Made by a program: the position numbers and the translations under genes
Origin: Antedon bifida
Taxonomy: Eukaryota; Echinodermata; Crinoidea; Comatulida; Antedonidae
Reading direction: 5' to 3'
Assembly (NCBI GenBank): GCA_963402885.1
Contig: OY727102.1
Location: forward strand, 1,736,001-1,800,000
DNA: 64,000 bases
Shown: positions 9,501 to 18,900 of the stretch, piece by piece
How the letters are laid out: the number at the start of each line of letters is the position of its first letter
How positions within the stretch are numbered: position 1 is the first letter of the stretch
Notes under the pieces: generated by a model
Database searches by the model: none
Told to the model about the DNA's origin: nothing
Seen by the model: the letters and a program-made list of their open reading frames with translations, nothing else

Positions 9501-12430
9501 CTAAATTTTGTTTGTAAGATAAGACAATTATGGAAATCCACAACGCAAATCCGATCATGATCATTATATATTTATTTATTATTAACAAAACGGACAGAAA
9601 TACTAAAAAATGAAAGAATTAACCTTCTTTCTTTTCGCCTTTTGTATAATATGTCTATTACAATATATACTACTTAAACAACTTGTTATCTAACATTTTG
9701 TTGGGTATGTTTTATTGCAGATAATGCCTTTAATGTTGGTGAACGTTTTGAGATCAAAATGAAGTTTAAAACAAATCGAAACACTGGAACTCTCCTGTTT
9801 GCAAATAGCGATGTTGCTAGCGATTTACTCTCGTTAGAACTAATGAATGGAACGGTGAGTTGACATGGTTTTTATTTGTTACTATAGTTTGAGAAGCAGT
9901 TTAGAATTTATTGGAAAAACCAACAATGATGTATTTACAGTGGCTGCATCTCAATATACATAATAATAAACCATAGTTTAAAACAAATGCCAGAAGGATG
10001 ACAGAAGACATGATATCTGTTTTCCATTGCTTAGAAACATAAACACTTAACATACAAAAACACAACACCTTAACATTTGTGAAAAATTAGCATTGTAAAG
10101 CTGACAAGGAATGATAAATAATTAAATCTCTACAGTGGTCGACTTTAAATTTGTTGTTTGATCTATTTGTTATGTAGAATAAATAATAAATGGACGGTGA
10201 ATGAATGGATGGATAGGTAAAGGGATGAATGATTACTGTACACATTCTGTTTGTATACTGATAAATTTAGTTTGAAATATGTGCTAATTGAAGCTTTGCA
10301 ATTGTATGATTAAATTAGTAGTTAACATTCTTGTCAAAGAATCTTCATGTTGATTGTAAAGGTGGTCACAAGTCATAAGCAAGTAAGTAAAGGCCAACAC
10401 ACCCAAACCTTTGTTCTCTTCTTTTTAGATGGTATTCACAGTAAATAATGGTCAAAATTCAATGTATGTGACATTTACACCAAAATCTATACTATGTGAC
10501 TACAAATGGCATGAAGTTCACGCCCTCAAGGACGGTGACATGCTACAACTTAACATTGATGATAGTGATCGACTAGAAGAGTACACAGGAAGCGGAACGA
10601 CAACAAGTGCAGATACAACTAGTTCACTCTTCTTTGGTGGTATACCAGGTAAGTTTCCATTCATTTTAAGCAAGTAAAAAAAACTGCCCAGTGATTATTA
10701 GTTATTGAATTTAGATTTGGGATTAGTAGCATCCATAAACTAGGACCTTGGTATTGGTAGCATCCATAACATGCTAGGACCCTGGGATTGGTAACATCCA
10801 TAACATGCTAGGACCCTGGGATTGGTAACATCCATAACAGGCTAGGGCCTTGGGATTGGTAACATCCATAACATGCTAGGACCCTGGGATTGGTAACATC
10901 CATAACATGCTAGGACCCTGGGATTGGTAACATCCATAACATGCTAGGACCCTGGGATTGGTAGCATCCATAACATGCTAGGACCCTGGGATTGGTAGCA
11001 TCCATAACATGCTAGGACCCTGGGATTGGTAACATCCATAACATGCTAGGACCCTGGGATTGGTAACATCCATAACATGCTAGGACCCTGGGATTGGTAA
11101 CATCCATAACATGCTAGGACCCTGGGATTGGTAGCATCCATAACATGCTAGGACCCTGGGATTGGTAACATCCATAACATGCTAGGGCCTTGGGATTGGT
11201 AACATCCATAACAGGCTAGGACCTTGGGATTGGTAACATCCATAACAGGCTAGGGCCTTGGGATTGGTAACATCCATAACAGGCTAGGACCTTGGGATTG
11301 GTAACATCCATAACAGGCTAGGGCCTTGGGATTGGTAACATCCATAACAGGCTAGGGCCTTGGGATTGGTAACATCCATAACAGGCTAGGACCTTGGGAT
11401 TGGTAACATCCATAACAGGCTAGGGCCTTGGGATTGGTAACATCCATAACAGGCTAGGACCTTGGGATTGGTAACATCCATAACAGGCTAGGGCCTTGGG
11501 ATTGGTAACATCCATAACAGGCTAGGGCCTTGGGATTGGTAACATCCATAACAGGCTAGGGCCTTGGGATTGGTAACATCCATAACATGCTAGGACCTTG
11601 GGATTGGTAGCATCCATAACATGCTAGGACCTTGGGATTGGTAGCATCCATAACATGCTAGGACCTTGGGATTGGTAACATCCATAACAGGCTAGGGCCT
11701 TGGGATTGGTAACATCCATAACAGGCTAGGGCCTTGGGATTGGTAACATCCATAACAGGCTAGGGCCTTGGGATTGGTAACATCCATAACAGGCTAGGGC
11801 CTTGGGATTGGTAACATCCATAACATGCTAGGACCTTGGGATTGGTAGCATCCATAACATGCTAGGACCCTGGGATTGGTAGCATCCATAACATGCTAGG
11901 ACCCTGGGATTGGTAGCATCCATAACAGGCTAGGACCTTGGGATTGGTAACATCCATAACAGGCTAGGACCCTGGGATTGGTAACATCCATAACAGGCTA
12001 GGACCCTGGGATTGGTAACATCCATAACAGGCTAGGACCCTGGGATTGGTAACATCCATAACATGCTAGGACCCTGGGATTGGTAACATCCATAACATGC
12101 TAGGACCCTGGGATTGGTAGCATCCATAACATGCTAGGACCCTGGGATTGGTAGCATCCATAACATGCTAGGACCCTGGGATTGGTAACATCCATAACAT
12201 GCTAGGACCCTGGGATCCAACACAAGTTTGTATAAATATGATTGAAATGAACCCCATCAATCTATACCCAATAATCATATTTATAATACTGTATAATCAT
12301 TGTTTCTTCAGATTCTTTAGCTGGTTTTAATGGCTGTATCAGAAACATCATTCTAAATGGCGCCTATATTGACCCTTACTCTGCGTATCAACATCATCAC
12401 GTCATACTTGGAGTGTGTCCGCAAGGTTGA
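348..12430 (+). CDS. Laminin subunit alpha, C-terminal part (LG4-LG5), 5' partial
   Basis: Seven exons join in frame: 348-525, 7387-7582, 8479-8637, 9153-9312, 9721-9854, 10429-10648 and 12312-12430 (stop TGA 12428-12430). Every junction is GT-AG and phase-compatible. The product has a linker and then two laminin G globules. LG4 starts near ARQFGITRNSRLEY, contains the core FEIEIEFRT and LYIGGIP, and closes with FNGCIRKF and VTNCYKP. LG5 runs from FEIKMKFKTNRNTGTLLF through FFGGIP and FNGCIRNIILNG to the terminal GVCPQG. Paired LG domains ending a few residues after a Cys are typical of laminin alpha chains, secreted basement-membrane proteins whose LG4-LG5 pair binds dystroglycan and sulfated sugars in studied animals. 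Agrin or perlecan would be the alternatives, but no EGF modules separate the two LG domains. The start lies outside the window. An unrelated GPCR gene sits antisense in the first visible intron. Confidence 0.85.
526..1686. other. Laminin intron, first part
   Basis: AT-rich intron. Around 550-640 there is a possible retroelement tail (repeated CATAGTT, then TTTATTTGTCCAAAAGGAAA). No coding signal is convincing; the short open frames here have no splice or domain support. Confidence 0.35.
1687..1985. mobile_element. Palindromic MITE, one full copy and one partial copy
   Basis: The arm motif CTGTCTACACTATCAAAC (about 1845) recurs inverted as GTTTGATAGTGTAGACAG (about 1960), around a core with GTGATGTGCCC and its complement GGGCACATCAC. 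A partial copy begins near 1690. The same family recurs at about 2336-2500. No transposase is present, so it is non-autonomous. Confidence 0.6.
2336..2500. mobile_element. Palindromic MITE, third copy
   Basis: The left end is GCCTTGTCTACACTATC and the right end GATAGTGTAGACAAGGC, a near-perfect terminal inverted repeat. The inner arms share TGTGCCCATATATGG. It belongs to the same family as 1687-1985. Confidence 0.65.
2596..2783 (-). pseudogene. Decayed fragment of the neighbouring serotonin-type GPCR
   Basis: About 185 bases resemble bases 5012-5194 of the GPCR at 4451-5485, in the same orientation. Shared runs include CATGTAGTTTACGTGCTGTG, AACGATCCAGCGAGATGA and TCACTAGATATCCATATG. The stretch corresponds to TM3, the DRY motif and the start of TM4. 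Small insertions and substitutions break the frame, so it is non-coding. It looks like a local partial duplication, one MITE away from the E1 repeat. Confidence 0.8.
2873..4060 (+). mobile_element. Old Helentron-like element related to families A/B
   Basis: It starts GGTTATCCGC in a small hairpin (GGTTATCCGC / GCGGATAACC) and ends GCGGATAACC, then a hairpin TTCGTCAAAGTGACGAG, then CTAG and a T. The interior shares many blocks with the elements at 29-44 kb, including TGACGTCA sites and GCGCGCACGCGCG-type stretches, but is more diverged. There is no Rep/helicase frame, so it is non-autonomous. Confidence 0.6.
4451..5485 (-). CDS. Serotonin (5-HT1-like) G-protein-coupled receptor, intronless
   Basis: A single 344-residue frame encodes a complete rhodopsin-family receptor, which would act at the plasma membrane. 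Seven hydrophobic segments lie near 28-54, 66-88, 101-125, 145-166, 184-207, 264-291 and 300-321. Hallmarks: SGNLLV (Asn47, TM1), LALSDLL (Asp75, TM2), SSDVFCCTASI (Asp109, the amine-binding Asp of TM3), LDRYWAIT (DRY 126-128), TM5 YTILSTFGAFFIP, TM6 SWLPFF and TM7 NPIIY (315-319). Cys102 and Cys178 fit the conserved disulfide. Two N-glycosylation sites (NWT, NQT) lie in the short N terminus. TM3, TM5, TM6 and TM7 look most like 5-HT1A/5-HT5-type receptors, which are also often intronless. A dopamine or octopamine receptor is less likely. The usual Cys before WLP is Ser277. It is antisense to, and nested in, a laminin intron. A candidate AATAAA on the minus strand is at 4063-4068. Confidence 0.88.
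   Translation of the reverse strand: MASDIHTNWTDCINQTNFVFEGSMTVAFKMIVAFLLVIVISCIFSGNLLVLLAIWKETSLQLPQNYLIASLALSDLLLSILVLPISLVSELTDDWVLGNTVCNIWISSDVFCCTASILNLCIISLDRYWAITQHVNYMRKRTRKRMITMIIFVWLVALVISIIPLLGLRSTESNSKECIITQNKFYTILSTFGAFFIPMTVMLVVYWRTFRKAMDHIHKQSKFQPISARNNDSSFKKPNSAIKSMLCIGSTKQSLIIRRERRATKTLCIVTGAFLISWLPFFITALILPFCSNCSLPQVWGSVFLWLGYSNSAVNPIIYTKFNKDFQHAFRKLLHLKQPTMDTV
5486..7386. other. Laminin intron upstream of the GPCR
   Basis: AT-rich sequence that should hold the GPCR promoter and 5' leader. I recognise no TATA box or other promoter element. The only structure noted is the hairpin at 5743-5790. Confidence 0.4.
5743..5790. repeat. Perfect 13-bp inverted repeat upstream of the GPCR
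   Basis: TATTCAATCAGTA (5743-5755) and TACTGATTGAATA (5778-5790) are exact complements around a 22-base loop, 258 bases before the GPCR start codon. The arms are too short for a typical pre-miRNA. Confidence 0.55.
7387..7582 (+). CDS. Laminin alpha exon: LG4 core
   Basis: The acceptor TTTACAG precedes it and the donor CAG|GTATGT follows. It reads IFEIEIEFRTVSFMSGVLAF and later DDGLWHQ, the W-H pair usual in an LG domain. It joins exon 348-525 (phase 2) and the next exon in phase 0. Confidence 0.85.
7583..8478. other. Laminin intron with a possible retroelement tail
   Basis: Near 7866 the triplicated GTCAA motif and ATCGTTTATTGTCATTTG start a segment (to about 8240) that resembles the 3' end of a non-LTR element by composition only. 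The rest is AT-rich with no coding signal. Confidence 0.3.
8479..8637 (+). CDS. Laminin alpha exon: LG4 second half
   Basis: 53 codons in phase 0-0, with acceptor TTTTAG and donor GTAAGT. VTINRNRRTATLTVDGK and LYIGGIPD are standard LG beta-strand motifs. Confidence 0.85.
9153..9312 (+). CDS. Laminin alpha exon: LG4 end and LG4-LG5 junction
   Basis: The acceptor TTTTTTCAG precedes it and the donor is G|GTAAGG. It reads TFNGCIRKFQLNYKTIDL and then VTNCYKPTEQPASIHFLGSG. The two cysteines should form the LG4 disulfide. It ends in phase 1. Confidence 0.85.
9313..10428. other. Two laminin introns (9313-9720, 9855-10428)
   Basis: AT-rich introns bounded by the exons listed. I see no other gene, repeat array or RNA in them. 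Confidence 0.5.
9721..9854 (+). CDS. Laminin alpha exon: LG5 start
   Basis: The acceptor is TTTATTGCAG and the donor GTGAGT. It reads DNAFNVGERFEIKMKFKTNR and NTGTLLFANSD. It continues from phase 1 and ends in phase 0. Confidence 0.85.
10429..10648 (+). CDS. Laminin alpha exon: LG5 middle
   Basis: The acceptor is CTTTTTAG and the donor CCAG|GTAAGT. It includes CDYKWHEVHALKDGDMLQLN and SSLFFGGIP. The intron after it contains the 34-bp minisatellite. Confidence 0.85.
10718..12216. repeat. 34-bp minisatellite, about 44 units, in the last laminin intron
   Basis: The unit reads, in two pieces, CATCCATAACATGCTAGGAC and CCTGGGATTGGTAA. Units follow head to tail at 34-bp spacing. Two main variants exist, ATGCTAGGACCC and AGGCTAGGGCCT, plus an AGGCTAGGACCT hybrid and a GTAGCATCC/GTAACATCC variant. 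Variants cluster in blocks, as expected from unequal exchange. The first units (10718-10790) are the most degenerate. Confidence 0.95.
12312..12430 (+). CDS. Laminin alpha last coding exon: LG5 end and stop
   Basis: The acceptor TTTCTTCAG precedes it. It reads DSLAGFNGCIRNIILNGAY and ends GVCPQG, then TGA. Confidence 0.85.
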
Positions 12431-12608
12431 GATTTACAACAGATTTAACTAATTTTAGTTCATAGTATTTACCCAAAGATGTTTCTATTATAAATATTTT
12501 GGTGAAAAGCTATTTTTACAGTATTTATAAGATGATATATTTGTATGGATTTAACAGTGTAAATGGATGATTGTCATTCATTGTGAATTGTTAGTGATAT
12601 TTTATTTT

Positions 12609-12614
12609 AATAAA
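12609..12614 (+). terminator. Candidate poly(A) signal of the laminin gene
   Basis: AATAAA lies 179 bases after the laminin stop codon, the first good match downstream. The cleavage site is not determined. Confidence 0.55.
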
Positions 12615-14059
12615 AACATATTTTAAAGCATTAAATGTCTTGAAAGATACCTTAAACATAAAGCCTTCTAGCAATTTAACTTTAATTTCAAAAATATTAA
12701 AAATAATTGCAAGATGGTGTAAATAAATGTTGATGAAGTTCATCCATGTATTTTTAAGTATTAATTAAATACTAAAATTATTACAATATGAAAGAAAGTG
12801 TCCATTTGAATTAACTGCAAGGTGTTGAAATAACGGTTACTAGTTCAACATCTTGGTAACCTTGGGATTGCGCAAAATAGGAGAGTTTCTGCGAAGTCTC
12901 CTTTTAATAACAACATTCCTACTTTTAGGAGAGTTATCGACTTTCAACTCAGTCTAGTTCTGGGAAAGTGAACTATAGAGGTCGCTATATCATTTTAAAG
13001 GTTTATGGTAGAATTGACTTGTAACATTGTTAGTCATTGTTGGGTCATTTTATCTTCTCTGTATTCTTGCTCAGTGTCATATTTCAAAAGAAAGAAACAG
13101 GTAAAATAGACAATTTTAGGGTAAACATTTTATAAACCTTTTTATATTTATTTAATTGTAAATATTTTATGTACAGTGTTTTAAATTTTAATATGTATTT
13201 AATAACTTGTTTATAAAGGATTTATAAAAGTGCTTTCACTGCGATTACAAACTTCTAATTTAGAAAAAAAAATACTGAAGTGTCTTTCAGTGCATTCCTA
13301 TGAATATGACATTTAGGGCAGTAAAGGTACACAATGGAGTTTGTTATTATTCATTACTTTTATATCACAGTTTTATAAGATACTTAATCATAAGTGTGAG
13401 CTTAGATAATAGTAATGTTGGGATTAGCATACACATTGATGTCAGACTTGGAGTTAGACAAACAATTGTTAATGAATGACTTTTAGATGGTAAGTTTAAA
13501 CTTATTTTAGAAGCTAAGAATGATACAATTAATATTAATAACAAAATAGCCCAGTTTGATTACATGATAATACATATAATACAAACAATATTCTGGACAT
13601 ACACATTCTATTATGAAAATTAATAATGTTTTAACATTTGATTTTTAAGCATGTCAAGGGGAAAAACAGTTAAATAAGTGTTCTCAGGGGTAGCAGAATG
13701 ACGTAAACATTTTTAATATGCATGACTATGACAATAAACTATGGTTACATTCAGTTAAACTGGTATGATATTGTTAAATTGTGTTGTAAGAGATTTAGTA
13801 TACAGTAAAAACAAATTACTTAATTGTAATTTTAAATTTGTTCCTCCCCGCAAAATGCTCTGTTGTTGTGCCCTCCACTTTTGAAGATGCGTGTGCGTGC
13901 GCTGCTGGATGAATTCTTGCTATAAAGGTTGATGGAAAATTGAAGTACTGTGTAGGCCTTACAATTCCTTGTAAAATCTTGAGTGTGTACTTATAAGCAC
14001 GTGCATACCCAGGTTCCTTTTGATGATTCACCTGCTTATGTGAGAAATAGCCTACGTCT

Positions 14060-14180
14060 GTACTGTCGCACTTTGTACTAATCGTCGCACTTTGTAATAC
14101 CTGTCGCACTTTGTAACAAAACTGTCACACTTTGTAATATTACACTACTACAACGATTATTACAAAGTGCGACAGTAGGC
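14060..14180. repeat. GTCGCACTTTGTA repeat with inverted copy (MITE-like)
   Basis: TGTCGCACTTTGTA or a close variant occurs four times in a row (about 14063-14140), and the inverted copy ATTACAAAGTGCGACAG follows at about 14160. The arrangement can fold back on itself. Confidence 0.5.
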
Positions 14181-14695
14181 CTACAGTACCTACGTGGCCT
14201 GGTGTCTTGAAACTGACATGTTTACTCAATATAACAATTACAACATTTGAAAATTAGCATTCAGATTCTAATTTATTAAAATTTATCATTCTGTATGGAC
14301 TAAACAAATAATTCACTACAGTATATTTTATATAAAATATGTCTTAAATATACATATAAACACAATCACTTTTAATTTGATGAAATCTTAGTAGCAAACT
14401 AAATAAGAAAAATAAATATATAGTAATAAAAATACATACTTTAACATTAGGAAGTAAACAAAAATTCATTTTTACTGTTTTATTTACATACATATGATGA
14501 TATGCCAGTTTTCATAACAAATTTCTGTTAATTCTTTTTAATGGACAAATAAAGATAATATGACTATGACTACATAGAGATCCAATGATATAATCGTAAA
14601 AACAAAACTACTATGGTACAATGTTGTAATAAGGAAAAACATAGAATCAATTGTGGTCTAATAGTTGGGATTTCAAATTCTATTTCTGTAACATA

Positions 14696-14701
14696 TTTAT
14701 T
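14696..14701 (-). terminator. Candidate poly(A) signal of the ROCO gene
   Basis: AATAAA on the minus strand, about 460 bases beyond the ROCO stop at 15160. It is the nearest exact match downstream. Confidence 0.35.
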
Positions 14702-15159
14702 TATATTACTCTATGGTTGGTCAAGTTATGATTGGACCTGGGTGCTAAACTACATATGTCATCTCTTAATTTCAAAGTGGTGACTTCTGGGTGCTTTAAA
14801 CAGAAAATACTGTAACCTATAGTTACAATACCAACTGTCAATTACCAAGCCAATTTGGTCTAAATCAAAAACCTCTACTTTCACCTATAAACAATATTTA
14901 TAACAACTAAAATATCAATTATCGGGGTATAATGCCTCTACCTTTTGATTACGTAGGCCTCTATGTCCACACACAATCTGCACAGAAGTATATAGAGAAT
15001 TATGGAGTGGAGAAAATATACCTACTCTTTAAACCGCGAATCTTCAATAGGTTGTCTGTAAATTATTAAAATAAGAACAAAACAAGTCAATCACTTGGTA
15101 CTTTAACCATTGCTGTATTTCCCTAACAACCGTTGTTTTGGTAATACTTCAAATCGGGT

Positions 15160-15977
15160 CTATTCTAACTTTTCTGCAGCAACTGTTATCTTATTCTCTT
15201 TCAAATGTTCAATAAATGATTGCAACCTATCTTCCCTTAGGATTCCTCTCTGTTCAAGATCTAGTATCACAGTCCACTGGTTGTCACGTTGTTTCCTAGG
15301 AACATCATTTAGATGAATTAAAGCGTTGTTACATTGTCTTGGGAAAGCGTTTTGCCGAAATCTATCAGCTTCTGTCGGTACGGTAACAGTTGTAATACGG
15401 TAATATTTGTTAGCCTCAAGAGCACCTTTGGTACTGGTGACATTGATAATATCGATAAGAACTTTAAAGTTGGTTACGGTAAGGTGGCCAGCCTGTTTTA
15501 ATAAATTAAACAACTTCATGGTGGTGTCAGCCTTCTGTAGACCATAGTACACTGACTCTGGTGCTGGCACCGGCTTTAACTCTGACTATCGCTTTGGCAC
15601 AGACTCTGGCTTTAGCTTTGGCGCTGGCACTGGCTTCAGCTCTGACTCTTGCTTTGACTCTGGCCTTGGCTTTGGCTTTGGCACTGGCACTGGCTTCAGC
15701 TCTGACTCTCGCTTTGTCTCTGGCCTTGGCTTTGGCGCTGGCACCGGCTTTAGCTCTGACTCTCGCTTTGACTCTGGCCTTGGCGTTGGCACTGGCACTG
15801 GCACCGGCTTTAGTTCTGACTTTTGCTTTGGCACTGGCTTTAGCTTTGGCTTTGCCGCTGGCACCGTCTTTAGCTCTGGCTTTGGCACCGACTCTGACTC
15901 TAATGATGGTGATGACTCTGACTTTAGATCTAACGCTGGCAATGATCCTGGCTTTGGTACTGGTTCTTTAGTAGGGC
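15160..15977 (-). CDS. ROCO terminal exon with in-frame TAG
   Basis: It begins after acceptor TATATAG with [17 protein letters not shown], runs through (K/R)[11 protein letters not shown] repeats, and reaches TAG at 15588-15586 where sister repeats have GAG (Glu). The frame continues unbroken for 142 more codons to TAG at 15162-15160. That tail includes [20 protein letters not shown] and [17 protein letters not shown], amphipathic helices resembling a further death-fold domain. One base separates the two halves. Confidence 0.7.
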
Positions 15978-18900
15978 CTATATAATGTAATAACACAATA
16001 CTAGCATTAGTTTTTATTTTGATTGATAATGATGAATAGTGACGACTGAGATATAATTATGATGAAGTAATGCATGATGATAAAACATAACAGTCTAACA
16101 ATACCTATCCATAGCTTTCTTTCTTCCACATGGTACAGAAATAAAATATTATAATAATAGAAATTAAATACTAACATAAAATATTTCTTGCTCGCATTCT
16201 AATATGTGCTGCAAACATCACATTTATTAATTGACGTATTTAATTTAAATTCTTATTTAACAGTGACATATAACAATAACATACAAAAATGACTTTGGTA
16301 CTGGCACTGACACTGGTACTGGCACCGACACTGGTTCTGGTAATGGCACTGACACTGGTACTGGCACTGACACTGGTACTGGCACCGACACTGGTCTTGA
16401 TCTGACTGTGACATTTCCTCTGACACTGATTCTGACACTGGTTCTGGTACCAACACTGGTTCTGGTGCTGCCTCTTTCATTAACTCTGGCATTTCCTCCA
16501 ACACTGGTTCTGGTACTGTCACTGACAGAGGATCTGGTACTGGTACTGACACAGGATCTGGTACTGGCACTGACACGGGTTGTGGAACTGGCTCTTTCAC
16601 TGGAAATGAAATAATACATTCTTTTATAATCACATTTATTAATTGACATATTTAATTTAAATTCTTATTTAACAGTGACATATAACAATAACATACAAAA
16701 ATGACTTTGGTACTGGCACTGACATTGGTACTGGCACCGACACTGGTTCTGGTAATGGCACTGACACTGGTACTGGCACCGACACTGGTCTTGATCTGAC
16801 TGTGACATTTCCTCTGACACTGGCCTTGGCTTTGGCTTTGGCACTGGCTTCAGCTCTGACTCTCTCTTTGTCTCTGGCCTTGGCTTTGGCTTTGGCGCTG
16901 GCACCGGCTTTAGCTCTGACTCTCGCTTTGACGCTGGCTTTAGCTTTGGCGCTGGCACTGGCTTCAGCTCTGACTCTTGCTTTGACTCTGGCCTTGGCTT
17001 TGGCTTTGGCACTGGCACTGGCTTCAGCTCTGACTCTTGCTTTGTCTCTGGCCTTGGCTTTGGCGCTGGCACCGGCTTTAGCTCTGACTCTCGCTTTGAC
17101 TCTGGCCTTGGCGTTGGCACTGGTACCGGCTTTAGTTCTGACTTTTGCTTTGGCACTGGCTTTAGCTTTGGCTTTGCCGCTGGCACCGTCTTTAGCTCTG
17201 GCTTTGGCACCGACTCTGACTCTAATGATGGTGATGACTCTGACTCTAGATCTAACGCTGGCAATGATCCTGGCTTTGGTACTGGTTCTTTAGTAGGGCC
17301 TATATAATGTAATAACACAATACTAGCATTAGTTTTTATTTTGATTGATAATGATGAATAGTGACGACTGAGATATAATTATGATGAAGTAATGCATGAT
17401 GATAAAACATAACAGTCTAACAATACCTATCCATAGCTTTCTTTCTTCCACATGGTACAGAAATAAAATATTATAATAATAGAAATTAAATACTAACATA
17501 AAATATTTCTTGCTCGCATTCCAATATGTGCTGCAAACATCACATTTATTAATTGACGTATTTAATTTAAATTCTTATATAACAGTGACATATAACAATA
17601 ACATACAAAAATGACTTTGGTACTGGCACTGACACTGGTACTGGCACCGACACTGGTTCTGGTAATGGCACTGACACTGGTACTGGCACCGACACTGGTC
17701 TTGATCTGACTGTGACATTTCCTCTGACACTGATTCTGACACTGGTTCTGGTACCAACACTGGTTCTGGTGCTGCCTCTTTCACTGACTCTGGCATTTCC
17801 TCCAACACTGGTTCTGGTACTGTCACTGACAGAGGATCTGGTACTGTCACTGACAGAGGATCTGGTACTGGCACTGACACAGGATCTGGTACTGGCACTG
17901 ACACGGGTTGTGGAACTGGCTCTTTCACTGGAAATGAAATAATACATTCTTTTATAATCACATTTATTAATTGACATATTTAATTTAAATTCTTATTTAA
18001 CAGTGACATATAACAATAACATACAAAAATTACTTTGGTACTGGCACTGACACTTGTACTGGCATCGACACTGGTTCTGGTAATGACACTGACACTGGTT
18101 CTGGCACTGACACAGGTCTTGATCTGACTGTGACATTTCCTCTGACACTGATTCTGACACTGGTTCTGGTACTGTCACTGACATTGGTTCTGGAACTGAC
18201 TCTTTCACTGGAAATGAAATAATACATTCATTTATATCACATTTATTAATTTATGTATTTAATTTCAATTCTTATTTAACAGTGATTATCACTTTAAAGA
18301 ATGAAATACATATAACAATAACATACAAAAACATAATATAGGCATTCAGGAAATTCATTTTTATATCTGCCAAATTTATATATGAATTGAATTCTGTGAA
18401 ACTGTAGAGTCTAACGTTGATGCACTGAAATACAGTAAAGTATGGTAGACCTCTACATAGCAGTCTAGTTCATTAACTGATGATGGAAGTACAATAATGA
18501 TGTCCAAGTTAAAGAAATGTAATACATTTCACATGGTACCGTTGGTATTGACATTTTTGTATAAAATAAAAGACAACAGACTTATCATCTTTATTATAAT
18601 TCTAATAGTCTTTGAGAAAGTAACAGAGTTAATTAATCTTTATCAAAACCGTAATTTAAAACAGAATAACAGAATTAATTTCAATTAATTTAGCAATACT
18701 TTTTTGCAGCTTTAATTTTATTATTTAAATAACTTTATAGCAAAAACAGATAATATCATAATATAAAATATAATACTTACATAACATATTTCTTGCTAGC
18801 ATTCCAATATGCTCGCCAAACACCTTTAATTTTGATGGTTCATCTTCAAGCTGTAATTTACTTTCCAAGTAAAAAACCACGTCCCACATGTTTTGAAAAC

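Larger units (their letters stand above)
12431..15159. other. Intergenic region between convergent laminin and ROCO genes
   Basis: It contains the laminin 3' UTR with its poly(A) signal, AT-rich sequence, and the short inverted repeat at 14060-14180. No coding exon is supported. Confidence 0.5.

Noticed and set aside
10718..12216. Minisatellite considered as a CRISPR array
   Set aside because: Units are contiguous with no spacers, and the context is a eukaryotic intron.
13816..14109. 97-aa minus-strand frame between the convergent genes
   Set aside because: No domain, no splice support, and it overlaps the GTCGCACTTTGTA repeat.
15561..17942. Long + strand frames rich in Leu-Ala (15561-15971, 16408-16614, 16802-17293, 17712-17942)
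   Set aside because: They are antisense shadows of the Pro/Glu/Lys and Ser/Val/Pro repeat exons on the minus strand; the simple repeat keeps several frames open.
16253..18227. Minus-strand frames reading [10 protein letters not shown] in the repeat exons
   Set aside because: They are a third frame of the same 18-base repeat; it does not connect in phase to the neighbouring exons.
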